From positions 62,001-126,000 of the forward strand of contig NZ_AUML01000001.1 of assembly GCF_000430665.1 (NCBI RefSeq): 64,000 nucleotides of DNA, given 5' to 3'. Every line of letters begins with the position of its first letter. Within the stretch, counting starts at the first letter, position 1. Positions 1 to 7,794 of the stretch are shown piece by piece. The DNA comes from Aquimarina muelleri DSM 19832 (lineage in GTDB: Bacteria > Bacteroidota > Bacteroidia > Flavobacteriales > Flavobacteriaceae). Made by a program: the position numbers and the translations under genes. The notes beneath the pieces were generated by a model, which saw only the letters and a list, made by a program, of their open reading frames with translations, did no database searches and had not been told where the DNA came from.

Positions 1-410
1 GAGGTAATCAAGTAAGTATTGCAGCTGCTAGAGGAGCTTTTGATTTTATAGACGAATATAATATTGGAGAATATGCAAAATACATTGGGGCATATTTAAT
101 GGACAAACTTAAGGAACTACAATTAGATAGTCCATTTATAGGAGATGTAAGAGGAAGAGGTATGATGATAGGGGTAGAGCTAGTAAAAGATAGAGATACA
201 AAAGAACCATTTCCAGAGTTTGTTAAGAAATTCAGAGCAGAATGTTTTCAAAGGGGTCTGTTGTTTGAAGTAGGAGGACACCATAATAATGTATTACGTT
301 TTGTTCCACCTTTAATAACTACAAAAAAAATTATTGATAATGCAATAGCTATAATGAAAGCATCTATAGCCGTTTGTCAAGAGGATTATTTAGAATCTAC
401 TTTTTCTTAA
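1..410 (+). CDS. Class III aminotransferase, diaminobutyrate-2-oxoglutarate transaminase type (3' end only)
   Basis: The reading frame is open from base 3, so the gene starts before the window and only the last ~135 residues are visible. They match the C-terminal small domain of PLP class III aminotransferases: a GNQ start typical of the 'FRGN' loop, then IGDVRGRGMMIGVEL, then a GLLFEVGG/RFVPPL tail. That combination is closest to L-2,4-diaminobutyrate transaminases, which aminate aspartate semialdehyde. An aspartate kinase follows, which would supply that precursor. The family is well supported. The substrate is inferred, because the PLP lysine and the substrate pocket lie outside the window. 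Confidence 0.75.
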   Translation, partial: GNQVSIAAARGAFDFIDEYNIGEYAKYIGAYLMDKLKELQLDSPFIGDVRGRGMMIGVELVKDRDTKEPFPEFVKKFRAECFQRGLLFEVGGHHNNVLRFVPPLITTKKIIDNAIAIMKASIAVCQEDYLESTFS

Positions 411-862
411 ACTTAAGAAACACCCATAATAGAATGTTACCTATAAAACCCTTCCGTTTCTAACGATTCGTATTTTATAAAACCTTAATAAAAGTATTCC
501 AAAAAAACACATATTACAGCAGTTTAAGTAAATCTTTAGCTTTTTTGAGTTAGAGTCATTTTTAAACAATTATGTAGCATCATTAAGGATAAATTATTAA
601 AAGGAGGTATTGAACTAAACTTAAGAGCTCTGGGAGAATGAAAAGAAATAGTATAGATAACGTTTTTTGGTTGATTCCACTCCTTTTTTAAGAGATCAGA
701 AATGTTTTTTTTCTATGATAGAAGCACTTCAATGGATAAATTTCGAATCATAAACCTTAAAACCGATAAAGGGTTATTTTTATAATTTAACTTTAGTAAA
801 TACATACTTACAGTAGCTTTCGTCTAAAGCATAGCTAATATTAATATATTAAATCTATTCGA
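411..862. other. Gene-free stretch between aminotransferase and aspartate kinase
   Basis: No intact reading frame is present. All frames are closed frequently by TAA/TAG, yet short runs look protein-like, for example around 520-790. It may be a decayed gene like those further right, but I could not recognise a family. No clear promoter for the aspartate kinase was found; a weak TAnnTTT-like box (TAGCTTTC) lies near 813. Confidence 0.3.
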
Positions 863-2197
863 ATGAAAATTTTAAAGTTTGGAGGAACTTCTCTTGGGTC
901 TATTGAGAACTTAAATAAAGTAAAAAATATTCTCAAAAGTGATTATGATCAAAAAATAGTTGTTTGTTCAGCGATGTCAGGAGTTACAGATCAATTAGTT
1001 TCTCTTTCAGAAAATATTAAATTAAAAAAAACAAAGGAAATTGCATTGCAATTATATAATTTGAAAGAAAAGCATGTAGGTGTAATTGATAATTTAATAG
1101 AAGATGAAGATAAACGAAAAAAAATGAGAAGTGTTTTATCGCAGATAATAAATGAGATTTTGGATCTGTCTGCAATGGAATACTCTGAAATTTTACATTC
1201 AAAAATAATAACTCGTGGAGAAGCATTATTAACGCATATATTTTCTGACTATTTAAATTTAGTAGGAGTGCCTAACGAGTTACTTAGTGCAGAAGATTTT
1301 ATGTGGGTAGATAACATTGAAAATCCTAATCTAGAAAAGGTTTCTAAGAAATTAAATTCAATTTTAAGAAAAAAAACAAATATACCGTTATATATAACAC
1401 AAGGATTTATTTGTAGAAATAAGGAAGGAGATATAGATAATCTTAGAAGAGGAGGAAGTGATTATTCTGCAACAATAATTGGAGCTGCATTAGGTGCTGA
1501 CGAGATACAAATATGGACAGATATAGATGGGGTACATAATAATGACCCCAGATATGTCGAAGATACTTTTTCGATACCTTCTTTATCTTATAACGAAGCT
1601 TCAGAATTAGCGTATTTTGGAGCCAAAATTTTACATCCGCAAACCGTTTTTCCTGTAATAGATAAAAATATTCCTATCGTATTAAAAAACACATTTAACA
1701 CAGAAGCATTAGGTACTATAATTTCAAATAAATCGATTGCTAGAGGAATAAAAGCTATTTCGGCAAAAGATAAGATAACAGCTGTAAAAATTAAATCATC
1801 CAGAGATTTAATGACTTGTGATTTTCTTAAAAGGATATTTGAAGTATTTAATAAATATCAAACTTCTATTGATATGGTTGCTACTTCAGAAAAATCAATA
1901 TCCTTAACAATAGAGGATACAGATGATCTTATAAAAATTCAAAAAGAGATAGAGGTATATGCAGAAGTAATCATAGAACCTCATAATAGTATAATTTGTA
2001 TTGTAGGGGAATCTATTATCACAGACAAAAAATCACATAAACTATTTGATGCTTTAAACCACATATCAATCAAAATGATTTCTTTTGGAGGTAGTGATAA
2101 TAATATTTCGATATTAGTAGAGACTAAAGATAAAACCTCTGCCCTAAAAGCTTTACATAAAAATCTTTTTTTGATACAACAAGAAGTAATGATATAA
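863..2197 (+). CDS. lysC: Aspartate kinase (monofunctional)
   Basis: This enzyme phosphorylates aspartate, the first step towards lysine, threonine, methionine and diaminobutyrate. The N-terminus carries the kinase signature KFGGTSLGS, and the nucleotide-binding RGGSDYSATIIGAAL lies near residues 195-210. Residues from about 295 to 444 look like paired ACT regulatory domains. The length (444 aa) suits the E. coli LysC class of single-function kinases. The ATG at 863 is the natural start because the KFGG strand follows immediately. Its position between a diaminobutyrate-type transaminase and a broken phosphopantetheinyl transferase suggests a pathway-dedicated kinase rather than the housekeeping copy, though that is inference. 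It appears intact among decaying neighbours. Confidence 0.9.
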   Translation: MKILKFGGTSLGSIENLNKVKNILKSDYDQKIVVCSAMSGVTDQLVSLSENIKLKKTKEIALQLYNLKEKHVGVIDNLIEDEDKRKKMRSVLSQIINEILDLSAMEYSEILHSKIITRGEALLTHIFSDYLNLVGVPNELLSAEDFMWVDNIENPNLEKVSKKLNSILRKKTNIPLYITQGFICRNKEGDIDNLRRGGSDYSATIIGAALGADEIQIWTDIDGVHNNDPRYVEDTFSIPSLSYNEASELAYFGAKILHPQTVFPVIDKNIPIVLKNTFNTEALGTIISNKSIARGIKAISAKDKITAVKIKSSRDLMTCDFLKRIFEVFNKYQTSIDMVATSEKSISLTIEDTDDLIKIQKEIEVYAEVIIEPHNSIICIVGESIITDKKSHKLFDALNHISIKMISFGGSDNNISILVETKDKTSALKALHKNLFLIQQEVMI

Positions 2198-2273
2198 TAC
2201 TTTTAAATATGTAAAATTCTAAGAAAATAGATTCTTACTTTTTTCCATAGGAATAACAAGTTTTTAGAAAAAA

Positions 2274-2803
2274 ATGACCTAAACATTCTATTCGTATATA
2301 GTTGAAGAAAACCATGATAAATTACTAAAAGAAATAGTACCAAGCTTTTCGGTTAATTTTTAAGAAAAAATTTAAAGATACAAGCGATGGCAAGATGCAC
2401 AACTTTCGTTATTAGGAAGAATTATTTTATGCCAAGGTTAAAAAATAATAAATAAAAACATATCCATAAATGATTTACGTTATACTACTTATAATAAACC
2501 ATATTTTGAAAATAATACTATAAATTTAATGTTTCTCACTCAGGAAACATAGTAGTTTGTGCCATATCAGATAAGTGTGATATAGGTATAGATCTAGAAA
2601 AAGTAAATGCGGTTATGAAAGCACATGGACAAGGACATTCAATTTCTTTAAAATCTTTTGAAATTATAGATAACCAAACTAAAATTAATAAATAAACTTT
2701 TTTTAAAAGAAATCGGAATGGATGATGATTACATCTGTCATTTAAAAACACAACAAATCCAATAGTTTTAAATCCTCCAGTAATAGATTTTTCTATATTT
2801 TAA
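2274..2803 (+). pseudogene. 4'-phosphopantetheinyl transferase (Sfp type), degraded
   Basis: Reading through several frames gives a recognisable Sfp-family protein. It begins TFYSYIVEENHDKLL, then RWQDAQLSLLGRIIL, YNKPYF, and the hallmark FNVSHSGNIVVCAI followed by DIGIDLEKV. It ends with a KAHGQG..ISLKSFE motif and DDDYICHL. It is dead: TAA stops interrupt it at 2280 and at three further places, frameshifts occur near 2525 and 2695, and the segment between the GID motif and the KA.G.G motif is missing, removing the W.KKEA metal-binding helix. Such enzymes activate carrier proteins of NRPS/PKS or fatty acid synthases. Its loss suggests an abandoned peptide or siderophore pathway to the left (inference). 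Confidence 0.85.
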
Positions 2804-2820
2804 AGAGTGTTTGTTACTTA

Positions 2821-2980
2821 AAATTTGACCCCTTATTAAGAGGTTAATACCCCAAGACTTAGCCCGGAAATAAAATTACATTTTCGGAATATGCCTCGTG
2901 AGCATGTCTAAAGAGCTAATTAAACTACACGGTTTTTATGGAGTCCTTCTAAAAATAATTTAGAAGGACTCTTTTTTTTT
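2821..2980 (+). other. Possible structured leader or small RNA ending in a terminator
   Basis: Between the broken transferase and the repeat lies a stretch with local stems, notably CCGGAAAT...ATTTTCGG at about 2864-2888, followed by a strong intrinsic terminator. No coding frame is evident, and no clear -33/-7 promoter was found at its start. Part of it (GGAATATGCCTCGTGAGC) resembles the ~100-bp dispersed repeat family seen at 32.2 and 62.1 kb, so it could equally be a repeat remnant. Confidence 0.3.
2941..2980 (+). terminator. Strong intrinsic terminator
   Basis: A perfect 10-bp stem (GAGTCCTTCT with AGAAGGACTC) around an 11-nt AT loop is followed by nine T residues on the plus strand. Confidence 0.85.
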
Positions 2981-3020
2981 AAAAGATTATTATGAAAGAA
3001 AAATGATTATAATCTGTTTT

Positions 3021-3183
3021 ATACGATTTACGAATAAAAATCTCGCATATAATCGCATTCTTTTTCTACTATATTTTCTTCATAAAATGAAACAATAGCT
3101 ATGGCTATTCTTTAATTTGATTCATCAATCTAGCGAAAAACCTTTGCAATTATTTATACGCAATTCTCATCCGTAAATCGTAT
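3021..3183 (+). repeat. MITE-like 163-bp element, copy 1
   Basis: This non-coding unit begins ATACGATTTACG and ends CGTAAATCGTAT, forming terminal inverted repeats that continue imperfectly for ~35 bp. Near-identical copies lie at 28613-28769 (reverse, truncated), 32378-32540 and 42561-42723. The copy sits just upstream of the malate:quinone oxidoreductase fragment and may have separated that gene from its promoter. Confidence 0.9.
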
Positions 3184-3250
3184 TAAAGTGATTTAACGTA
3201 ATTATTTTTATAAAAACAACAGAGCAATTGCTAAAAGTGGTATTACGGTA

Positions 3251-3628
3251 AACAGAGAATATGATTTAATCTGTATTGGAGGTGGAGTTATGAGTGCCAC
3301 GTTAGCTTTAAGAATAAAACTTTTAAAACCTGAAACCAATATCCTAATATTAGAACGTTTAGATCAATTGGCAAAGGGAATTTCTGCAGCATGGAACAAT
3401 GCAGGAACAGGACATTCAGCTTTGTGTGAACTTAATTGTTGCCTAGAAGATCGATCGACTGCTCCTTCAATTATGTTACAGGTGCTAGAAAAGGCTTTTC
3501 CTGAGATTCTGGAATCTGCAGATGGAGCTAAAAAAATAAAGAAATTTATCCCAATGTATAACACAAAAATAACTTCGGGTCTCTTTCAAGAGTACTTAAA
3601 AAACACCAAAGAAATTTTAAAATTATAG
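3251..3628 (+). pseudogene. mqo: Malate:quinone oxidoreductase, internally deleted remnant
   Basis: The frame begins [19 protein letters not shown], the FAD-binding Rossmann start of Mqo, and runs to the GHSALCELN motif. It then jumps directly to the family's C-terminal [17 protein letters not shown] and a final IPMYN segment. About 120 codons remain of a ~500-residue enzyme, so most of the FAD and substrate domains are gone although the junction stays in frame. The usual N-terminal start codon is missing: the first ATG (3290) lies inside the GxGxxG loop. Active Mqo oxidises malate to oxaloacetate at the membrane; this remnant cannot. Confidence 0.85.
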
Positions 3629-3654
3629 AATTATAAATCATATTTCAAGACTAT

Positions 3655-4389
3655 TTAAAGGGTAGTTCCTCCATCGACTATAATTTTTTCATTTCGTAAA
3701 ACTAGAGAGTTTTTGGATAATAAAAACTCTAAAATAGGAGCAATATCTTTTGGCTGCAATATTCTACCTATAGGAGAGGTTTCAGAAAAATGACGTAATA
3801 AATCATCTATGGCATTGTCATCCATACCTGATTTTTTTTGTATTGGGCTTTCTGTAACTCCTGGACTAATTATATTAATTCTAATACCTTTTTGAGTAAG
3901 TTCGATATTCAAGACTTTAGCAATAGATTCTAATGCAGCCTTACTGGCAGTGTAAACACTTGTGTTTTTAAAAGCTTTAAATACAACAATAGAAGTGTTT
4001 AAGACAATGCTAGATGGGTTGTTAAGAATAGGTATGAACTTTTGAATCGTAAAAAAAGCTCCTTTAAAATTGATACCCATAGTTTGATCAAAAATATTCT
4101 CGGTAGTATCTTCAAAACCAGCAGCCTTAAAAATTCCTGCATTAATAAAAAGACCATCTATTTTTTTAAACCGTATTTTAATTTTTTCAACCAAAATATC
4201 TATATCTTCTAAGGAAGAAGTATCAGAGATATACCCAGTAGCTTTGTTTTCTAATACCTTAAGCGCATTCTTTAAGTTAAGTTCTGTTCTGCCTGTTATG
4301 ATTACTGTATATTGGTTATCGATTAAGTACTTAGCACAGGCAAGACCTATTCCGCTGGTTCCTCCTGTAATAACAATATTTTTTTGCAT
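3655..4389 (-). CDS. Short-chain dehydrogenase/reductase (SDR)
   Basis: A classical SDR of 244 residues. The NAD(P)-binding motif is TGGTSGIG near residues 8-15, the NAG motif sits mid-protein, and the catalytic tyrosine and lysine are in YTASKAA. The C-terminal region with PIGRILQPKDIAP and VDGG is typical of the family. The substrate cannot be read from sequence. The gene is divergent from an HxlR regulator, and the shared intergenic region carries an operator-like array, so it is probably the regulator's target and may respond to reactive aldehydes or quinones (inference). Confidence 0.88.
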   Translation of the reverse strand: MQKNIVITGGTSGIGLACAKYLIDNQYTVIITGRTELNLKNALKVLENKATGYISDTSSLEDIDILVEKIKIRFKKIDGLFINAGIFKAAGFEDTTENIFDQTMGINFKGAFFTIQKFIPILNNPSSIVLNTSIVVFKAFKNTSVYTASKAALESIAKVLNIELTQKGIRINIISPGVTESPIQKKSGMDDNAIDDLLRHFSETSPIGRILQPKDIAPILEFLLSKNSLVLRNEKIIVDGGTTL

Positions 4390-4396
4390 ATCATTT

Positions 4397-4427
4397 TTTG
4401 TGTAAAAGTATATTGTTACTAACTTTG
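4397..4427 (+). promoter_or_regulatory. Bacteroidota-type promoter for the HxlR gene
   Basis: A TTTG at 4397-4400 is separated by exactly 19 bp from TAACTTTG at 4420-4427, matching the TTTG-N19-TAnnTTTG consensus. Transcription would start about 40 bp before the HxlR ATG at 4475. Confidence 0.7.
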
Positions 4428-4454
4428 AAACAAGTACTTACAATAAAGTAAGTA
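4417..4454. promoter_or_regulatory. Tandem operator-like array in the SDR/HxlR divergon
   Basis: Two copies of TACT-N12-AGTA occur at 4417-4436 and 4435-4454. The second contains a perfect 7-bp inverted repeat, TACTTAC-aataaa-GTAAGTA. The array overlaps the -7 box of the plus-strand promoter and would also lie over a divergent promoter. HxlR/YodB-type regulators are known to bind TACT...AGTA dyads, so the neighbouring regulator is the obvious candidate. Confidence 0.6.
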
Positions 4455-4474
4455 ACTAACCTTTACTTCGGAAA

Positions 4475-4840
4475 ATGATGAATAAAGAGGATATTGCAAC
4501 AAAAAAAAATGAAAAAAAATATCAACAAGCTAATGAGTGCCCTATTACCATATTTATGGAAAAAATAGGAGGAAAGTGGAAACCTGTTATTATTTGGTTG
4601 TTGATATTAAATAAAGTGATGCGTTTTAATGAGTTAGATAAATCTATAGATGGTATTAGTCAAAAAATGCTATCGCAGCAGTTAAAAGATTTAGAACAGT
4701 TAGGAATACTTAACCGAAAATCATATCCGGTTATTCCTCCAAAAGTTGAATATAGCTTAACACCTAAAGGGCAATCGTTAGAGCCAATTCTGGATGCTAT
4801 GAAAACCTGGGCAAATGACAATGTGTTATATAGTAAATAA
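4475..4840 (+). CDS. HxlR/MarR-like winged-helix transcriptional regulator
   Basis: A 121-residue HxlR-family protein. It has the family core CPITIFMEKIGGKWKPVIIW (Cys about residue 22), LLILNKVMRFNELDKSI, ISQKMLSQQLKDLE as recognition helix, and YSLTPKGQSLEP in the wing. In YodB and HypR relatives the conserved N-terminal cysteine senses quinones or disulfide stress, and that cysteine is present here. It is divergent from the SDR gene and precedes DUF2071 and nitroreductase genes on the same strand, which it may also control. ATG occurs twice at the start (4475, 4478). Confidence 0.88.
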   Translation: MMNKEDIATKKNEKKYQQANECPITIFMEKIGGKWKPVIIWLLILNKVMRFNELDKSIDGISQKMLSQQLKDLEQLGILNRKSYPVIPPKVEYSLTPKGQSLEPILDAMKTWANDNVLYSK

Positions 4841-4932
4841 TATTTCAAAAGTTTAAGGATATATCCGATGTTAGATAATAAAATTAAAGAGAGGATATGT
4901 TTTTTACTCACTATTAATGTTTTTTTTAGAAA

Positions 4933-5655
4933 ATGAAAATCAAAAGTATATTAGATACTACAGCACATAGGCCTTGGGAAATACCCAATAAAAGTTGGAA
5001 ATTCTATCAAGAATGGAATAATGCAATATTTTTGCATTGGGAGGTAGAATTAGATGAATTACAGAAGTTTGTGCCAAAAGAATTAGAAATAGATTTGTTC
5101 GAAGGAAAACCATGGGTTTCTTTAGTAGCTTTTACGATGGAGAAAATACGACCAAAAAATTTACCGCCTTTTTCTCCAATTTCTAATTTCTATGAAATAA
5201 ATATTAGAACTTACGTAAAATTAAATAATAAAACAGGAGTATATTTTTTAAGTATAGAAGGAGGGACCAACTTATCTTGTAAAATCGCAAAAATGATTTC
5301 AGAACTACCATATAGGTATTCTAAAATAAAACGAGACATGTACGCTTATCAAGCTATTAACTCTATATTTAAGGATAAGTTATTTATAAAATTTTTAATT
5401 GGAAAAAAGGTTAAAACAAAAAATGCATTAGATATTTGGTTAACAGAACGATATGCATTGTTTCAGGATACAGAAAAATTCATTAATGAATTTGAAATTC
5501 ATCATCTGGAATGGCCTTTAAGAGAAATTGAAATTCATAATTTAGAAGTTAAATATAAAAGATTTGATACATTGATAAAGGGTAAACCACATAAAATTCA
5601 ATATTCAGAAGGGGTACAAGTAATTGCTTGGGGGAAAAAATCCAAAGAAAAATAA
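4933..5655 (+). CDS. YqjF family protein (DUF2071)
   Basis: A 240-residue member of the DUF2071/YqjF family. It has the conserved start TAHRPWEIP, FLHWEVELDELQKFVP, ISNFYEINIRTYV and the strand GVYFLSIEGG. No catalytic function has been assigned to the family; YqjF of Bacillus lies in the YodB/CatR stress context, which fits the HxlR gene next to it here. There is no signal peptide or membrane segment, so it should be cytoplasmic. It lies 92 bp after the regulator and 45 bp before the nitroreductase, so co-transcription is plausible. Confidence 0.8.
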   Translation: MKIKSILDTTAHRPWEIPNKSWKFYQEWNNAIFLHWEVELDELQKFVPKELEIDLFEGKPWVSLVAFTMEKIRPKNLPPFSPISNFYEINIRTYVKLNNKTGVYFLSIEGGTNLSCKIAKMISELPYRYSKIKRDMYAYQAINSIFKDKLFIKFLIGKKVKTKNALDIWLTERYALFQDTEKFINEFEIHHLEWPLREIEIHNLEVKYKRFDTLIKGKPHKIQYSEGVQVIAWGKKSKEK

Positions 5656-5700
5656 CGTATACACTGTATGAATAATTAATAACCAATAAAATCACACACG

Positions 5701-6393
5701 ATGGAAGCACCTAGCAGTATTTATATTAATGGACACAAACACGTTAGTTATTATTCAGATATTCTTTCAGAAAAAGAAATCGTTAAAAAGAGCAAGTCTT
5801 TTTATGATTGGTTGGATAAAAGAAGATCTGTTCGAGATTTTTCTGAGGAACCAGTACCAAAAGAAGTAATAGAAAATCTTATTAAGAGCGCATCTACAGC
5901 ACCATCTGGAGCACATAAACAACCATGGACATTTTGTGCTATTTCTAACCCAGCATTAAAAACTAAAATTAGAAAAGCAGCCGAAATAGAAGAAAAAGAA
6001 AGTTATGAAAACAGAATGAGTGAGCGTTGGAAAAAAGATCTGGAACCTCTTGCAACAGATATGAACAAACCATTTCTAGAAATTGCTCCCTGGCTTATTA
6101 TAGCTTTTAAAAAAGTATATGAACTAGAAGAAAACGGAGGGAAACATAATAATTATTACGTAAATGAATCGATTGGGATAGCTTGCGGAATGTTAATATC
6201 TGCAATTCATAATGCAGGATTGGTCACTCTTACACATACTCCAAGCCCAATGAATTTTTTGGCAGACATACTTAATAGGCCAAGTAACGAAAGAGCTTTT
6301 TTATTACTTCCTGTTGGATATCCAAAGTTTCCTGCCTATGTGCCAGATCTAAAAAGAAAAAACTTAGATGAGGTAACTGTTTTTTATGAGTAG
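5701..6393 (+). CDS. Iodotyrosine deiodinase-like flavin reductase (halotyrosine dehalogenase)
   Basis: A 230-residue FMN nitroreductase-fold protein closely resembling iodotyrosine deiodinase. The FMN-binding KRRSVRDF is at residues 40-47 and TAPSGAHKQPWTF at 67-78. The three residues that clamp the amino acid part of halotyrosine in the animal enzyme (Glu, Tyr four later, Lys twenty-one after that) are present as Glu98, Tyr102 and Lys123. The C-terminus GLVTLTHTPSP, LLLPVGYP and VPDLKRK also follows the family. It probably removes iodide or bromide reductively from halotyrosines, which is plausible for a marine bacterium. Its stop overlaps the next frame by 8 bp. Confidence 0.82.
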   Translation: MEAPSSIYINGHKHVSYYSDILSEKEIVKKSKSFYDWLDKRRSVRDFSEEPVPKEVIENLIKSASTAPSGAHKQPWTFCAISNPALKTKIRKAAEIEEKESYENRMSERWKKDLEPLATDMNKPFLEIAPWLIIAFKKVYELEENGGKHNNYYVNESIGIACGMLISAIHNAGLVTLTHTPSPMNFLADILNRPSNERAFLLLPVGYPKFPAYVPDLKRKNLDEVTVFYE

Positions 6394-6925
6394 AGTTTAT
6401 TTTAGTAAAATAATGTTATTTGATACCAACAGGCTTTTTGTAAGACATTTAGAGGAAGATGATCAGGAATGGTTTTATGATATGCAAAGTAATTCTAAGG
6501 TGATATTGTATATCAAAGCAGTAATGAATAGGAAGGAAAGTAAAACAGAATTAGATCGGTTTATAGGATACTATAAGGATACGACTGTTTTTTTTAAAAT
6601 ATGGGCAGTTGTAGAAAAGTGTAGTAATAAATTTATAGGAATCTGAGGCGTATACAAAAATGATATCAATGAATTTGAGATAGCATATCGATTAAGAGAA
6701 TGTTTTTGGGGTAAAGGATTTGGTAAAGAAATAGCCAAAGGACTTATAAAATATTGCTTTAGTGAAATGCATCTTGAACAGCTTACGGGTTATGTAAGTA
6801 AGCAAAATATAAGTTCAGTTCGAATTTTGGAAAAAGAAATGATTTTTATTGAAGAGTTCTATTCCGTAAAAGAGAAAAATATAGAAAGAAAATATATTTT
6901 AAAAAATTTCTATAAGAAAAGGTAG
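6386..6925 (+). pseudogene. GNAT N-acetyltransferase with in-frame stop
   Basis: The frame opens at 6386 or, more naturally, at the ATG at 6413 (MLFDTNRLFVRHL). It runs to a TGA at 6644, then continues in the same frame to a TAG at 6923. After the stop come FEIAYRLRECFWGKGFGKEIAKGL, containing the acetyl-CoA P-loop, and the final SVRILEK helix of a RimJ-type GNAT. The TGA falls where relatives read FIG-x-x-GVYK. A residue or two also appear to be missing near the end. A single nonsense change is the simplest reading. A sequencing error would restore a normal ~170-residue enzyme. Confidence 0.8.
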
Positions 6926-7037
6926 GGTATGCTTTTAATAAAGCGTTTTGTATACATAAACAAAACTATAAATCTGTAAAATACTAGAGTTTAAGGGACA
7001 AAGTGAATTCTGAAGTTCAGATTTTAATAAGTTGACA

Positions 7038-7069
7038 GATGGAGAGAGTTTTCTTTCCATCTTTTTTTT
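7038..7069 (+). terminator. Intrinsic terminator
   Basis: GATGGAGAGA pairs with TCTTTCCATC (one G-U) around a short loop, followed by eight T. It lies downstream of the GNAT pseudogene and would end the HxlR-DUF2071-deiodinase transcript. Confidence 0.75.
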
Positions 7070-7088
7070 GGTAGAAAAGATAGCGCCA

Positions 7089-7700
7089 TCACTTAATTAG
7101 TTTTTCAATACCTTTTTGAGAGTCTATAGAAATATCTTTATACTTTAATGTCCACCCAAGAGAGTTTGTTACAAGATATATTTTTTGTAGCTCACTAATT
7201 AATCTGTTTTTTGAATTCGTTACAAGCGTAGATTTCTTTACTTTTTTATTCAATTTTTCAATAACTATTTTTCTTACAGTATTGTGATCATCAGTACTAA
7301 ACTTATTAATAATCCCTTCTTGTATATCGTGGTATGTTATTTCAGGATTAATATTGATCTCAGCTTCAGGTATTTTGGTGATTGTTACTGTTTTTGTTTC
7401 TGGGTCTATGTGATGTTCAATTTTTCTTAGGTCATAAGATACTTGAACATTGGCGTTAACCAATACAATGATTTTCTTTTCAGAAGTAATAAGATTAAAA
7501 TAGGTTTTACCATCTTTATAAGTAATAATATCAGAAAAATAACCTTCGGTAACCACAAGTTTTCCTGTATTTTTTATTTGATCGCGAATAAGGCCAGAAG
7601 ATGCTACTTCGGTTTTTCTAGTATTGGATTGATCTATAAAATATTTAATCCCAAATGCTAAAAATGCAGTGATAAGCACTCCAAGTAGAAAATTACGCAT
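7089..7700 (-). CDS. DUF4230 family membrane-anchored protein
   Basis: A 203-residue protein with one N-terminal membrane helix (residues 3-20), so the bulk lies on one face of the cytoplasmic membrane, probably outside. The rest matches DUF4230, a family common in Bacteroidota with no known function; the recognisable part runs from LVVTEGYFSDIITYKDGK through TITKIPEAEININPEITYHDIQ. A strong hairpin lies just upstream of its start, so it is transcribed separately from the DUF4136 gene. Confidence 0.8.
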   Translation of the reverse strand: MRNFLLGVLITAFLAFGIKYFIDQSNTRKTEVASSGLIRDQIKNTGKLVVTEGYFSDIITYKDGKTYFNLITSEKKIIVLVNANVQVSYDLRKIEHHIDPETKTVTITKIPEAEININPEITYHDIQEGIINKFSTDDHNTVRKIVIEKLNKKVKKSTLVTNSKNRLISELQKIYLVTNSLGWTLKYKDISIDSQKGIEKLIK

Positions 7701-7740
7701 AAAATTGTTGTATCAAGTTTTGCATAAATGTACATAAAAA

Positions 7741-7770
7741 AATAGCTCTTCTACGCAGAAGAGCTATTTT
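7741..7770 (-). terminator. Bidirectional hairpin terminator
   Basis: AATAGCTCTTCT pairs perfectly with AGAAGAGCTATT around ACGC. On the minus strand it is followed by a T-run, ending the DUF4136 transcript. Confidence 0.85.
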
Positions 7771-7794
7771 ACCTACTTACGTAATTTATACTCC

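Noticed and set aside
3021..3183. MITE-like repeat as an integron attC site
   Set aside because: No integrase, no R'/R'' core sites, and copies are nearly identical, unlike attC arrays.
3364..3564. Minus-strand frame opposite the Mqo remnant
   Set aside because: Shadow of the pseudogene on the other strand.
6640..6650. In-frame TGA in the GNAT gene as a selenocysteine codon
   Set aside because: No SECIS-like hairpin was noticed and GNATs do not use selenocysteine; a nonsense mutation is simpler.
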